From Thermostichus vulcanus str. 'Rupite' (GTDB lineage Bacteria > Cyanobacteriota > Cyanobacteriia > Thermostichales > Thermostichaceae), in the NCBI RefSeq assembly GCF_022848905.1, contig NZ_JAFIRA010000036.1, forward strand, positions 1-42,374: a stretch of 42,374 nucleotides of DNA. Direction: 5' to 3'. This document shows positions 26,836 through 34,979 of this stretch, piece after piece. A program made the translations under genes and the position numbers. Under the pieces are notes generated by a model, which saw only the letters and a list, made by a program, of their open reading frames with translations, was not told where the DNA came from and searched no databases. Numbering within the stretch: position 1 is the stretch's first letter; each line of letters begins with the position of its first letter.

Positions 26836-27386
26836 TAGCCGATAGGATAGAAAAGGACTTCTTTTGCAGAGCCATGCAGAGCTTTGGGTAGATGCTGGTC
26901 TGGCGACTGAGCGGGATCCTGCGAGCTGGGAAGGGCTATCGGCACCTCGATCATCCGATCCGGCGCTAGAGGAACCATTTCGGAGCGGCTGGCGGTTTCC
27001 CGTAAAGAGTTGGCAATGGACTCTTGGGTGAGCAAAAACTGCCGTTCGTTGCGCTGCATCTGCTGCCAAACTTGGTATCGCTGGCTCCACTGGCTTTGGG
27101 TGTGCACCGTCCAACTGTAGAGGCTCAGCACCGAAAACCCGGAGACAATGGCAATTCCGGTGGAGATTTGCTTCCACCAGCACAACTGCTCTAACCAGTC
27201 GGGATCGCGGCTGTCAGGATGGGCGGATTTTAGAGGTCGGGGACGACTGGCCTGACCGAAAAGGGAAGGGGTCGGGGAAGAAAGCCGTTCGCGGTGGCGG
27301 GGAGGCAAAACGGAGCTTTTGGGTCTGACAGGGAGACGACTACGGCTACGGCCCGCATCAAAAGGCTGGCTAACCATGCTGTTCAT
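26832..27386 (-). CDS. FtsL-like single-pass membrane protein downstream of rsmH
   Basis: The 184-residue product has a basic, Pro/Ser-rich cytoplasmic N-terminus (about 70 residues), one membrane helix (ISTGIAIVSGFSVLSLYSW), a helical stretch rich in Gln (QRYQVWQQMQRNERQFLL) and a C-terminal part with MVPLAPDRMIEVP. This topology and its place right after rsmH are those of FtsL, a component of the divisome, in many bacteria. No direct sequence match is claimed. The gene converges with the response regulator, overlapping it by four bases. Confidence 0.5.
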   Translation of the reverse strand: MNSMVSQPFDAGRSRSRLPVRPKSSVLPPRHRERLSSPTPSLFGQASRPRPLKSAHPDSRDPDWLEQLCWWKQISTGIAIVSGFSVLSLYSWTVHTQSQWSQRYQVWQQMQRNERQFLLTQESIANSLRETASRSEMVPLAPDRMIEVPIALPSSQDPAQSPDQHLPKALHGSAKEVLFYPIGY

Positions 27387-27543
27387 ACCTCACACACAAC
27401 CAACACACACCCAAAGGGATCCATCCAACCAACATGGCGGAGGCTCACAAACCTCTCACAAGCCTCTGCTGATTTCGATTCACTGTATCCGATCTTTCGG
27501 GGTTAAGCGCAGGTTGTCTGCTTCAATATTGGTTTAATGTGGT

Positions 27544-28458
27544 TTAATGCTGGTCTGCATCGGGGGTACGGGCAGCCACTCGCAGCTTGGCCGAACGGGC
27601 GCGGGGATTGTGCCGCATTTCCGATTCTGTGGGCTGCACAGGCTTGGGGGTGATCACTTGCCAGCGGGGATCCGTGCGAAAAGCCCACTTTACCAGACGA
27701 TCTTCCAAACTGTGAAAACTAATCACTGCCAGCCGACCGCCCGGTTTCAACCAGTTGGGGGCTTGGGCTAGCAGAGTCTCCAACACCGCTAGCTCACGGT
27801 TCACCGCAATCCGCAGCGCCTGGAAAACCCGCGTTGCCGGATGGATACGGCCTCGACGAGCCACCGGGGGAACCGCTTGCCAGATCACCTCCGCCAACTG
27901 AGTGGTGGTCAACAGGGGACGGGACTGTTCGATGCGCTGGGCAATACGCCGGGCAAACCGTTCTTCCCCATAACGGCTAAAGATATCGATTAACTCCTCC
28001 ACATCGTGATGATTCACCCAATCGGCAGCCGTCTCTTGGTCTGTGCTGGGATCCATGCGCATATCCAGCGGTCCTTCGGCGCGAAAGCTAAAGCCCCGCT
28101 CCGGTTGATCCAGTTGCGGGGAGCTCACCCCCAAATCCGCCACGATCCCATCGAACGGGATCCTTGCCCCCTGCTCATCCTGAAAGCCATGCTGTTGCAG
28201 ATCAAACTCGGCAAAATTCAGGTGCCAGAGTTTGATCCGACTGCCCTCCGAGGGGATCCCTGCCGCCACAAAACGGGCTTGGGCCGCCTCTAAAGCCACA
28301 GGATCTTGATCCAACCCCATGACTTGATCCGCTCCCTCCCGCAGCAGCGCTAACGTATGTCCACCTCCGCCTAAGGTTACATCCAAAAAAATTCCGCCCG
28401 ATTGAGGTTGCAGGTAAGCCACGACCGCCTCAGTCAAAACGGATTCATGCTGATACAA
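27544..28458 (-). CDS. rsmH: 16S rRNA (cytosine(1402)-N4)-methyltransferase
   Basis: The 304-residue product opens MYQHESVLTEAVVAYL and has the SAM-binding motif GIFLDVTLGGGGHTLALL, VADLGVSSPQLD (active-site loop), GFSFRAEGPLDMRMDP and the C-terminal VISFHSLEDRLVKW. It methylates C1402 in the decoding centre. The FtsL-like gene follows 157 bp downstream on the same strand. Confidence 0.95.
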   Translation of the reverse strand: MYQHESVLTEAVVAYLQPQSGGIFLDVTLGGGGHTLALLREGADQVMGLDQDPVALEAAQARFVAAGIPSEGSRIKLWHLNFAEFDLQQHGFQDEQGARIPFDGIVADLGVSSPQLDQPERGFSFRAEGPLDMRMDPSTDQETAADWVNHHDVEELIDIFSRYGEERFARRIAQRIEQSRPLLTTTQLAEVIWQAVPPVARRGRIHPATRVFQALRIAVNRELAVLETLLAQAPNWLKPGGRLAVISFHSLEDRLVKWAFRTDPRWQVITPKPVQPTESEMRHNPRARSAKLRVAARTPDADQH

Positions 28459-28668
28459 TTCGGCCTCCCAACAGTGCGGTTTTCAGTGTAGTCGGCAGAG
28501 GCGAGGGGGGGATCCCTATTGGGAGGAGCACCGGAAATCTCAACCTGAGGGAAACAACCAGTAGTGTTCCAAAATCTCAAAAACAGCTACCCAACACTGC
28601 TGACAGTGGCAGAGGGAATCGTTTAGGGTTTACTCTATCCGCAACATCCAAAAAAGGGGCCAGCCACC

Positions 28669-30294
28669 ATGAAAGGATTCGCTGCGACAGGTCGCCATGA
28701 CCTTTTGGTTCGTCCGGAGGGCAACAACGGCTATGCTCCCCCAGCAGGAAGGTGCAAACGGGCCATTGGGATTTGGGGGATTTTGACGGTGGTGGGTGGG
28801 ATCCTCCCCAGTACTGTTGCTGGCCAATCGGCGTTGCCTCCTGTGCCTGTGGTGCCCTCATTGGGGGAGCCGAATGACCCCGTGTTGGCCCCTTTCCCTG
28901 AGCAGGTTCCCTTGCCTGAGCCAGGGATCCCAGCCACTCCAACCGATGCAGCCCCTCTGCCTCCCCGTGAGCCGGTAGGGTTGGATCTTCGCCATTTGGT
29001 GGGTTTATTCATTAACGAGTCTTTGGATGCGGGCAGTCAGGCGGCGGCAGTCAGCTATAACGACCTTTACACCCGCCTATTGGCTCGGGGCTACGGGGAT
29101 CCACGCCCGCCGATTGAAGTGGAATACGAGCTGATACAGGAAACCCTCAAGGAGTATGGGGATCCCGTGGATCGGTTTTTGGATCCTGAGGCCTTCAAAA
29201 GCTTGCTCAATCGACCCCGTCCCCCCTTACAAGCTCAGGTGATCGCCCCCCGCATCGTTTATTTGGCGGTACCAGATCTCACCCCGGCCACCGCTCAGCA
29301 AATTCGGCAAACTCTCTACACCCAAGACTACAGCCGTGGCATCATTCTAGATTTGCGAGGTTCTGTGGGCTATGATCCCCAAGTGGTGGCAGATGTGGCT
29401 CGTCTGTTTTTGCCTCGTTCTATTCAACCGCTGCTGATTACCGAAGACCGCTTTGGGGAGCCTACTGCTTGGAATAGCGAAAATTTACCGATTGCGGCAG
29501 GGATCCCGTTGGCTGTGCTGGTGGATGGCAATACTCGTCAGGGCGCTACTCTCTTGGCCGCCCAGCTGGGATCCAGTGGCAACACCGTTGTTCTAGGGCA
29601 ACCCACCCAAGGCAGTGAACGGCAAACCAAATTCTTCGTCCTTCCTTCCGGCGCAGCAGTGGAATTGGCCGTTGCCAACTGGAAAACAGGAGATGGCCGC
29701 TCGTTGGATCAAGGCTTGGTTCCCTTACAGACAGTAGAGGGAGATGAGACCCTCTGGTTAAACGCTGGGATTGAAGCCCTAGCTGTACCACCCCGCCGCC
29801 CCACCCTGCCCCCTCGGCCCACAGTCTTTGTGCAAGAGGGTCGCATCGGTCGCTTTCAGTTGGGTATGGATACCCGTAATGTCGATACCCATTTACTGGG
29901 GAATGTCGATCAAATTTCAGCAGAATCTCGGGCAAATGTGTTTCAGCCCAACAGCGATTTGAAACTGTTTTATCTGCAGGACTATATCCTTTTTACCTAC
30001 CGCCACCCCGGTATTATCGATAGCTTTTTTGCCAACCGCATCTATACCACTCATCCCGAGGCCATGACCAGTGAAGGGATCCGCATTGGCTCTACCTATA
30101 CAGAAGTCACGGAAGTGTACGGCAAACCGGGTGAAAATGGTTACAACGAGGTCGTCCCCTATCCCCAAGGCAGCCGTGAGTACCTGCGGGATGATCGCTA
30201 TTATGTCAATTACGATGCTTTAGGCTTAGCCTTCGCCTTTGAAGTGGGATCCAACCGAGTTACCGCCATTGGTCTGTTCAAGCCGGGGAATTGA
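28669..30294 (+). CDS. Secreted S41 (C-terminal processing protease)-like protein lacking the Ser/Lys dyad
   Basis: The 541-residue product has a signal-like hydrophobic stretch (AIGIWGILTVVGGILPSTVAG), a Pro-rich linker, and then a domain matching the S41 fold: RGIILDLRGSVGYDPQVVADV, AVLVDGNTRQGATLLAAQL, VLGQPTQGSERQ and VANWKTGDGRSLDQGLVPL. In active CtpA-type enzymes the second block reads GTASASE with the nucleophile Ser, and the third reads TFGKG with the base Lys. Here these positions are Gln and Ser. The protein is therefore probably inactive. A C-terminal domain of about 145 residues (RIGRFQLGMDTRNVDTHLLG onward) follows. A lumenal or periplasmic binding role is inferred. Confidence 0.7.
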   Translation: MKGFAATGRHDLLVRPEGNNGYAPPAGRCKRAIGIWGILTVVGGILPSTVAGQSALPPVPVVPSLGEPNDPVLAPFPEQVPLPEPGIPATPTDAAPLPPREPVGLDLRHLVGLFINESLDAGSQAAAVSYNDLYTRLLARGYGDPRPPIEVEYELIQETLKEYGDPVDRFLDPEAFKSLLNRPRPPLQAQVIAPRIVYLAVPDLTPATAQQIRQTLYTQDYSRGIILDLRGSVGYDPQVVADVARLFLPRSIQPLLITEDRFGEPTAWNSENLPIAAGIPLAVLVDGNTRQGATLLAAQLGSSGNTVVLGQPTQGSERQTKFFVLPSGAAVELAVANWKTGDGRSLDQGLVPLQTVEGDETLWLNAGIEALAVPPRRPTLPPRPTVFVQEGRIGRFQLGMDTRNVDTHLLGNVDQISAESRANVFQPNSDLKLFYLQDYILFTYRHPGIIDSFFANRIYTTHPEAMTSEGIRIGSTYTEVTEVYGKPGENGYNEVVPYPQGSREYLRDDRYYVNYDALGLAFAFEVGSNRVTAIGLFKPGN

Positions 30295-30358
30295 ATCTTG
30301 AACTTGAGGTTGAGTCGATTTCTAGTCGGGAGGGTAATTGAGCAAAACTCAGCAAAAC

Positions 30359-31018
30359 TCAGGGATTCGGGGTGGGCACCTCGTCCCCTTCAGAAAGGTA
30401 CCCTACCGCCCAGATCAACCGTTGTAGAGCACTCAGCAGCACCAAAATTGCCATCAAGCCGAATAAGGCCACCATGTGTTCAGGCAACAGAAAAAACAGC
30501 CCGTAGAACAAGATCGTTTCGCTACCCTCAATCAGAGCAGCAGGCATTCTTAAGCTGGTCAATTCATCGTCCGCTGAACGACGCAGACCGTCATGACTGG
30601 CCTTTTGTCGTTTTTCCAACAACCCTGCCAAATACATCCAGGAGCAAAGGTTGATATAGAAACTGGCCAACATCAAGGCCAAAAAGGCATAGCCCAGCAG
30701 GGATCCCTGGTGAAAAGCCAATCCCAGAGGCACAACTGCGTATACCACCACATCCAGCAGCATATCCAGGTAGCCCCCCAGATCGCTTTGCCGCCGTTGC
30801 AGTCGGGCCAACGTGCCATCCAACCCATCCATGAGGCGGTTTAGCAGCCACAGACCCAACCCCCACCCGTAGGCACCCAAGGCAGCCGCCGTGCCAGAAC
30901 CCAGGCCGACTGTAAACCCAGCCAGAGTAATCGCCAGTGGATGCACCTGTTGTAGAGGGGTCTCCAGCAAGGGAGCCAACAGCCGCTCCTTCCACTGCCT
31001 AAGCACCTTATCCAGCAA
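30359..31018 (-). CDS. CDP-alcohol phosphatidyltransferase family protein
   Basis: The 219-residue membrane protein has the family motif DGLDGTLARLQRRQSDLGGY followed by LDMLLD, giving the DG..AR........G...D...D pattern with all metal-binding aspartates. About six membrane helices are present. It would attach an alcohol such as glycerol phosphate or inositol to a CDP-linked lipid; the substrate cannot be told. The start is TTG 31016-31018, decided by AAGGAG six bases upstream and the lack of a nearby ATG. Confidence 0.83.
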   Translation of the reverse strand: MLDKVLRQWKERLLAPLLETPLQQVHPLAITLAGFTVGLGSGTAAALGAYGWGLGLWLLNRLMDGLDGTLARLQRRQSDLGGYLDMLLDVVVYAVVPLGLAFHQGSLLGYAFLALMLASFYINLCSWMYLAGLLEKRQKASHDGLRRSADDELTSLRMPAALIEGSETILFYGLFFLLPEHMVALFGLMAILVLLSALQRLIWAVGYLSEGDEVPTPNP

Positions 31019-31147
31019 TGAACACTCCTTATCTCTAGGCTTCTCTATGCTGAGCAGATCTACGTTTGAATATTCATTCTTGGATCCATTTTGGAAATCA
31101 TAATCCCAGATTGTGAGAATCCGATTAGAGTTGAAACATCCCAGTTA

Positions 31148-31194
31148 GGACTCCGTCCCGCTAACGCGAGAGGACTCCGTCCCGCTTGCGCGAC
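31148..31194 (+). repeat. Two adjacent double-hairpin repeats upstream of the Rad52-like gene
   Basis: Copy 1: GGAC-TCC-GTCC (31148-31158), then CGC-TAAC-GCG-AG. Copy 2: GGAC-TCC-GTCC (31172-31182), then CGC-TTGC-GCG-AC. The period is 24 bp, as in the folC array. Confidence 0.75.
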
Positions 31195-31394
31195 CGGTAC
31201 AAGAGCTTCACTCCCCAGATACCACCATGGACTTGAATGAGAGCTACAGCAAGCTGGTGGCCCCCTTCCCCTTGGAGGTCATGGAGATCAAGCCCGGGGC
31301 CACCACTCGGGATAAGGCTCGGGCTCTGGCTATGCCTTACAGTTTTGCAAGCAAAGCCCACGTCTTTTAAGCGTGGGATGTAGCGCCGTGGAGC

Positions 31395-31790
31395 TTAGCC
31401 GCCGTCATGGGCTTCAATGTAGCGTTGAATTATCTCTGACGAAACATTCCCCGCTGACCCACAGAAATAAGAACGAGTCCACAGAGAGGGAAGCCTCAAC
31501 AGCGACGGAAACTCCTTCCTGAGCTGATGGGATGTGGCCCCCTTAATGCGGTGCATGAGCTGATAGGGCGCTATCTGGGGCGGCGCATTCAGAAACAAGT
31601 GAACGTGGTCGGGTTCCACTGCCAAGCTGACCACCTCGCAATCCAACTCCCTGGCCTTGTCGTGAATCAACGTGGTCAACCGCTCTTTAATTGAGCCAGT
31701 CAACACCTTCTTTCGGCGCTTGGAGCACCAGACGAAGTGGTAGTTAATCAGCGATACAGAGGTTCTAGTTCGGCGGTAATCTTGCCCCAT
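31395..31790 (-). CDS. tnpA: Y1 (HUH) transposase TnpA
   Basis: The 131-residue product is full length for the family. It shows the HUH motif in EPDHVHLFL (about residue 62), the sequence SLWTRSYFCGSAGN, and the catalytic Tyr in IIQRYIEAH near the C-terminus. It cuts and joins single-stranded element ends at hairpins. It is divergent from tnpB. Confidence 0.93.
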   Translation of the reverse strand: MGQDYRRTRTSVSLINYHFVWCSKRRKKVLTGSIKERLTTLIHDKARELDCEVVSLAVEPDHVHLFLNAPPQIAPYQLMHRIKGATSHQLRKEFPSLLRLPSLWTRSYFCGSAGNVSSEIIQRYIEAHDGG

Positions 31791-31832
31791 TCCCGTGCTA
31801 TGGTTGTGTTGATAGCTTCATCCTATCAACAA

Positions 31833-32939
31833 ATGTACGTCTGCGAGTTCAAAGTCAAAGCCTGCGCCGATCAGCATCAAGCAATTGATGAGGCGATCCG
31901 CACCGCCCAATTCATCCGCAACAAGTGTTTGCGGCTCTGGATGGACGTGCGCGGCACGGGCAAGGCTGAGATGAGTGCCTATTGCGCCGTCTTGGCGGCG
32001 AAGTTCCCCTTCGTTAAGACTCTGAACTCAATGGCTCGCCAAGCTAGTGCTGAGCGGGCGTGGGCGGCAGTGAGCCGCTTCTACGACAACTGCAAGAAGG
32101 GCATTCGCCCTGTGGGGCATCCCAAATTCAAGAAGGATGCCCGGTCTGTGGAGTACAAGACGACAGGGTGGAAGCTGCTAGATCCTAAGCACATCCAGTT
32201 CACGGATGGGAAAGGGATTGGCCGACTCAAGCTCATTGGTACCTGGGATTTAGCTCGGGTGCCCAAGGAACTCATTAAACGGGTGAGGCTGATGCGTAGG
32301 GCCGATGGCTACTACTGTCAGTTTTTGCTCGGCATTGAGTATCGACCCAAGGTACCCAAGACGGGCGAGGCGATTGGACTGGATGTAGGGCTAGAAAGCT
32401 TCTACACCGACTCCAGTGGCCACAAGGAGCCTAACCCTTGTTTTCTGAGGAAGGGGGAGGAGCAATTAAAGCTGCTCCAGCGGCGGGTGTCGCGCAAGCA
32501 AAAGGGGTCATCTAATCGGTGCAAGGCAAGACAACGCCTAGCCAGACACCACCTCAAGATAAGTAGAAGACGAGAAGAGCATGCCAAACGACTGGCGCGT
32601 TCCGTTATCCTGTCTAACGACTGGGTGTTCTACGAAAACTTGCAGGTACGCAATCTCATTCGCAACCACTGCTTAGCGAAAAGCATCGCTGATGCTAGCT
32701 GGTATCAGTTTCGGAAGTGGATAGAGTATTTTGCATGGAAGTTTGGCAAGGTGGCCTGGCCCGTGAATCCAGCCTACACTTCTCAAGATTGCCATCACTG
32801 TGGGAATCGAGTTGTCAAGGCATTGAGTACTCGCACCCATCGGTGTAAGTGCGGCACCGTCATCGACCGCGATGAGAATGCTGCACTCAATATCTTGAGC
32901 CGAGGTATCGAACAGTACCGGCGGGCAGCCGGAAACTAA
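31833..32939 (+). CDS. tnpB: RNA-guided nuclease TnpB
   Basis: The product is about 368 residues from ATG 31833, where homology begins (MYVCEFKVKACADQHQAIDE). It has the helix-turn-helix-like N-terminus (FIRNKCLRLWMDV). The RuvC residues are Asp in IGLDVGLESF, Glu in FYENLQVRN and Asp in DRDENAALNI. The zinc ribbon is CHHCGN with CKCG. All catalytic residues are present. ATG 31800 is an alternative start. It would use a guide RNA from the right end of the element (32940-33063). Confidence 0.92.
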   Translation: MYVCEFKVKACADQHQAIDEAIRTAQFIRNKCLRLWMDVRGTGKAEMSAYCAVLAAKFPFVKTLNSMARQASAERAWAAVSRFYDNCKKGIRPVGHPKFKKDARSVEYKTTGWKLLDPKHIQFTDGKGIGRLKLIGTWDLARVPKELIKRVRLMRRADGYYCQFLLGIEYRPKVPKTGEAIGLDVGLESFYTDSSGHKEPNPCFLRKGEEQLKLLQRRVSRKQKGSSNRCKARQRLARHHLKISRRREEHAKRLARSVILSNDWVFYENLQVRNLIRNHCLAKSIADASWYQFRKWIEYFAWKFGKVAWPVNPAYTSQDCHHCGNRVVKALSTRTHRCKCGTVIDRDENAALNILSRGIEQYRRAAGN

Positions 32940-33063
32940 ACGCTTGGGGAGATTGGGCCTCTATTCTTTCTGGCTTCGGCCTGACTGGGTAAGCTCAGTC
33001 GTTGAACCAAGAATCCCACTGGCTTCAGACGTGGGAGTGTCAAGCGGATGTGCGGGTGTATCA
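32940..33063 (+). ncRNA. Predicted TnpB guide RNA (omega RNA), scaffold plus guide
   Basis: Known TnpB systems make a structured RNA from the right end of the element whose last ~20 nt are copied from the adjacent host DNA. Here the non-coding right end (32940-33043) carries a stem CCCAC/GTGGG, and the guide would be 33044-33063. The exact 5' end may overlap tnpB. No transcription evidence is available. Confidence 0.35.
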
Positions 33064-33469
33064 GCAGGCTTTGGATGATGCGGTGGGGCCGCAGGCGTGG
33101 TAAGTGGCCTATCGCCCCTGGGAAGACAAGGCGGTGATCTGTCAACTGACGATTTTGGGCATTTCCAAAGAAGATGTGGGGGAGCTGGCGGAGGAGGGAG
33201 ACAATGCTTATACCAGCGCCATTGCCTGTGCCTTCAAACGAGCCTGTTCTGCCTTTGGCTTGGGGCGTTACATCTATGGGTTGCCTACCGTTTGGGCTGA
33301 GTATGATGCGGAGCGCCGTTCTTTTAAGGATCCCCGTAAAGTGATGGAGCAGATTTACCGTCAGGCTGGGATCCCGGTCGAAAAGCCCTCTCCCACTGGC
33401 TCAGGACACGTATCCAAGGGCTGACAGATTAAAAAGATTGGAAAAACTATAGATTGGAGAGGTCACCGT

Positions 33470-34915
33470 TTGCAGGATTGGCAGCAGATCCAACAGGCTC
33501 TCAAGCAACACTGGGGTTACGAAGCGCTGCGCCCACCTCAGGATCAGGTGATTCGTACTTTGTTGGACAAGCGAGATGCTCTGGTGGTGTTGCCGACTGG
33601 GTTCGGTAAATCCCTCTGTTTTCAGGTAACAGCTCTGCTGCAAACGGGAGTGACGTTGGTGGTCTCCCCCTTGATTGCCCTGATGGAAGACCAGGTTCAG
33701 GAGTTGTGGCAACGCAAGCTACCGGCAGCCTGTCTACACAGTGAACTGGATCCGGCCTTGCGCAAACGGGTGTTAAAAGCTTTAGAAGACAACCGCCTGC
33801 GCCTTCTCTATTTGGGGCCAGAAACCCTGTTTAGCCCGCGGGTTTGGCAGCACTTGCAACAACCCCAGGTGCGGATCAACGGCCTGATTGTGGATGAAGC
33901 CCATACGCTGGTGCATTGGGGGGGATCCTTCCGGCCCGACTACCGCCGTTTGGGGCTGCTACGCCCTGCCCTAACCTGGAAAGGGGAAGCATTTCCCATT
34001 GCGGCCTTTACCGCTACCGCCGATCCCCAAACCCAAAGTCGCCTGCAGCAGGCGTTGGATCTGCGCGACCCAGCGCGGATTGAGGTGGATCCCATCCGCC
34101 CAAACCTATCCCTGAACATTTCCATCGTCTGGAGCGTGGCGGATCGTCGCCGACAACTGCTGCGATTCCTCCAAAAAAATTCAGGGTCCGGGCTGGTGTA
34201 TGTGCGAACGCGGCGGGATGGACAAGCGTTGACAGAGTGGCTGGAGAGTCAGAACTTCCAGACAGCCACTTACCATGGTGGGCTGGATTCGGGATCCCGT
34301 CGGCAGTTGGAGCGGGCTTGGCTGCAGGGGGAGTTGCGCTTTTTGGTCTGTACCAATGCTTTCGGTATGGGCATCAACAAACCGGATGTGCGCTGGGTGC
34401 TGCATTTTCAGCCTCCTCCGGATTTGACCGATTATGTACAGGAGGTGGGGCGGGGTGGGCGGGATGGTGGCTTTTGTCGGGCCTTGATGTTGGTTTCGGA
34501 ACCCACGGGATTTTGGGATCCCAGCGATCGACAACGCAACGCCTATTTCCATCAACAGCAGCAACGGATCGAGGCTCGGGCCAGGCTTCTGCTCAAAACC
34601 TTGCCTGACCAGGGATCCTACACCAACATTCCCACCGCAGAAGACCGAGTGGCTTTGGGGGTGCTACAGGAAATGGGCTGCTTACAGTGGCAGGATCCCT
34701 TTTGCTTCCAGATCCGGCAGCGGCGCTGGCAACCCTACTCAAGACCGGATCCTTGGGAGGGAATGGCAGCCCTGATCAACACACGCGGCTGTCGCTGGCA
34801 GGTGCTATTGCAGCATTTTGGCTATCAGAATGGGAATCAGACCTGTGGAACCTGTGATAACTGTTGCCGCTCCAGCTCCTCAGGTGCAGGCATCCGGCCA
34901 TTGCGCTGGGTATGA
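33470..34915 (+). CDS. recQ: RecQ-family ATP-dependent DNA helicase
   Basis: The 481-residue product has the Walker A motif LVVLPTGFGKSLCFQV, the DEAH box LIVDEAHTLVHWG, FTATAD (motif III) and the C-terminal helicase motifs FGMGINKPDVRWVLH and QEVGRGGRDG. A partial RecQ zinc region follows (WQVLLQHFGYQ, CGTCDNC). There is no HRDC domain, so it is a short RecQ. It unwinds 3'-5' in recombination repair. It starts at TTG 33470 with GGAGAGG seven bases upstream. It directly follows the broken Rad52-like gene, with which it may once have acted. Confidence 0.88.
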   Translation: MQDWQQIQQALKQHWGYEALRPPQDQVIRTLLDKRDALVVLPTGFGKSLCFQVTALLQTGVTLVVSPLIALMEDQVQELWQRKLPAACLHSELDPALRKRVLKALEDNRLRLLYLGPETLFSPRVWQHLQQPQVRINGLIVDEAHTLVHWGGSFRPDYRRLGLLRPALTWKGEAFPIAAFTATADPQTQSRLQQALDLRDPARIEVDPIRPNLSLNISIVWSVADRRRQLLRFLQKNSGSGLVYVRTRRDGQALTEWLESQNFQTATYHGGLDSGSRRQLERAWLQGELRFLVCTNAFGMGINKPDVRWVLHFQPPPDLTDYVQEVGRGGRDGGFCRALMLVSEPTGFWDPSDRQRNAYFHQQQQRIEARARLLLKTLPDQGSYTNIPTAEDRVALGVLQEMGCLQWQDPFCFQIRQRRWQPYSRPDPWEGMAALINTRGCRWQVLLQHFGYQNGNQTCGTCDNCCRSSSSGAGIRPLRWV

Positions 34916-34944
34916 TGGTCTCCGTTTGCCTCCAACCGGCTTAG

Positions 34945-34972
34945 ATCCTTATTGTTATTAAGGATTTTTTTC
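34945..34972 (+). terminator. Rho-independent terminator after recQ
   Basis: ATCCTTA (34945-34951) pairs with TAAGGAT (34959-34965) across a 7-nt loop, followed by a run of seven T. It lies between the recQ stop and the next start, so the GH3-like gene is probably transcribed separately. Confidence 0.72.
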
Positions 34973-34979
34973 TGTTCCC

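Larger units (their letters stand above)
31341..33043 (+). mobile_element. IS605-type element with divergent tnpA and tnpB, complete (1703 bp)
   Basis: The left end follows TTAC (31337-31340) and has the hairpin CCCACG...CGTGGG (about 31357-31376). The right end has CCCAC...GTGGG (about 33015-33035) and finishes TCAA (33040-33043). TTAC and TCAA are the cleavage sites known for IS608-type transposition. tnpA is on the minus strand, tnpB on the plus strand. Both reading frames are intact, so the element may still be mobile. Confidence 0.92.
31227..33424 (+). pseudogene. Rad52-like single-strand annealing protein gene, split by an insertion element and carrying a stop
   Basis: The 5' part (31227-31340, 38 codons) reads MDLNESYSKLVAPFPLEVME, then IKPGATTRDKARALAMPY. 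The 3' part (33044-33424) reads ADVRVYQQALDDAVGPQAW, a TAA stop (33101-33103), then VAYRPWEDKAVICQLTI and FKRACSAFGLGRYIYGLP. Together they match Rad52/Rad22-type annealing proteins of cyanobacteria. Removing 31341-33043 joins TAC to GCG in frame, giving a protein of about 164 residues apart from the stop. The stop could come from CAA or CAG by one change. Two repairs would be needed for function. The recQ gene follows 45 bp downstream. Confidence 0.72.

Noticed and set aside
31161-31361. Minus-strand frame of 66 codons
   Set aside because: It is the shadow of the 5' part of the Rad52-like gene and the hairpin repeats.
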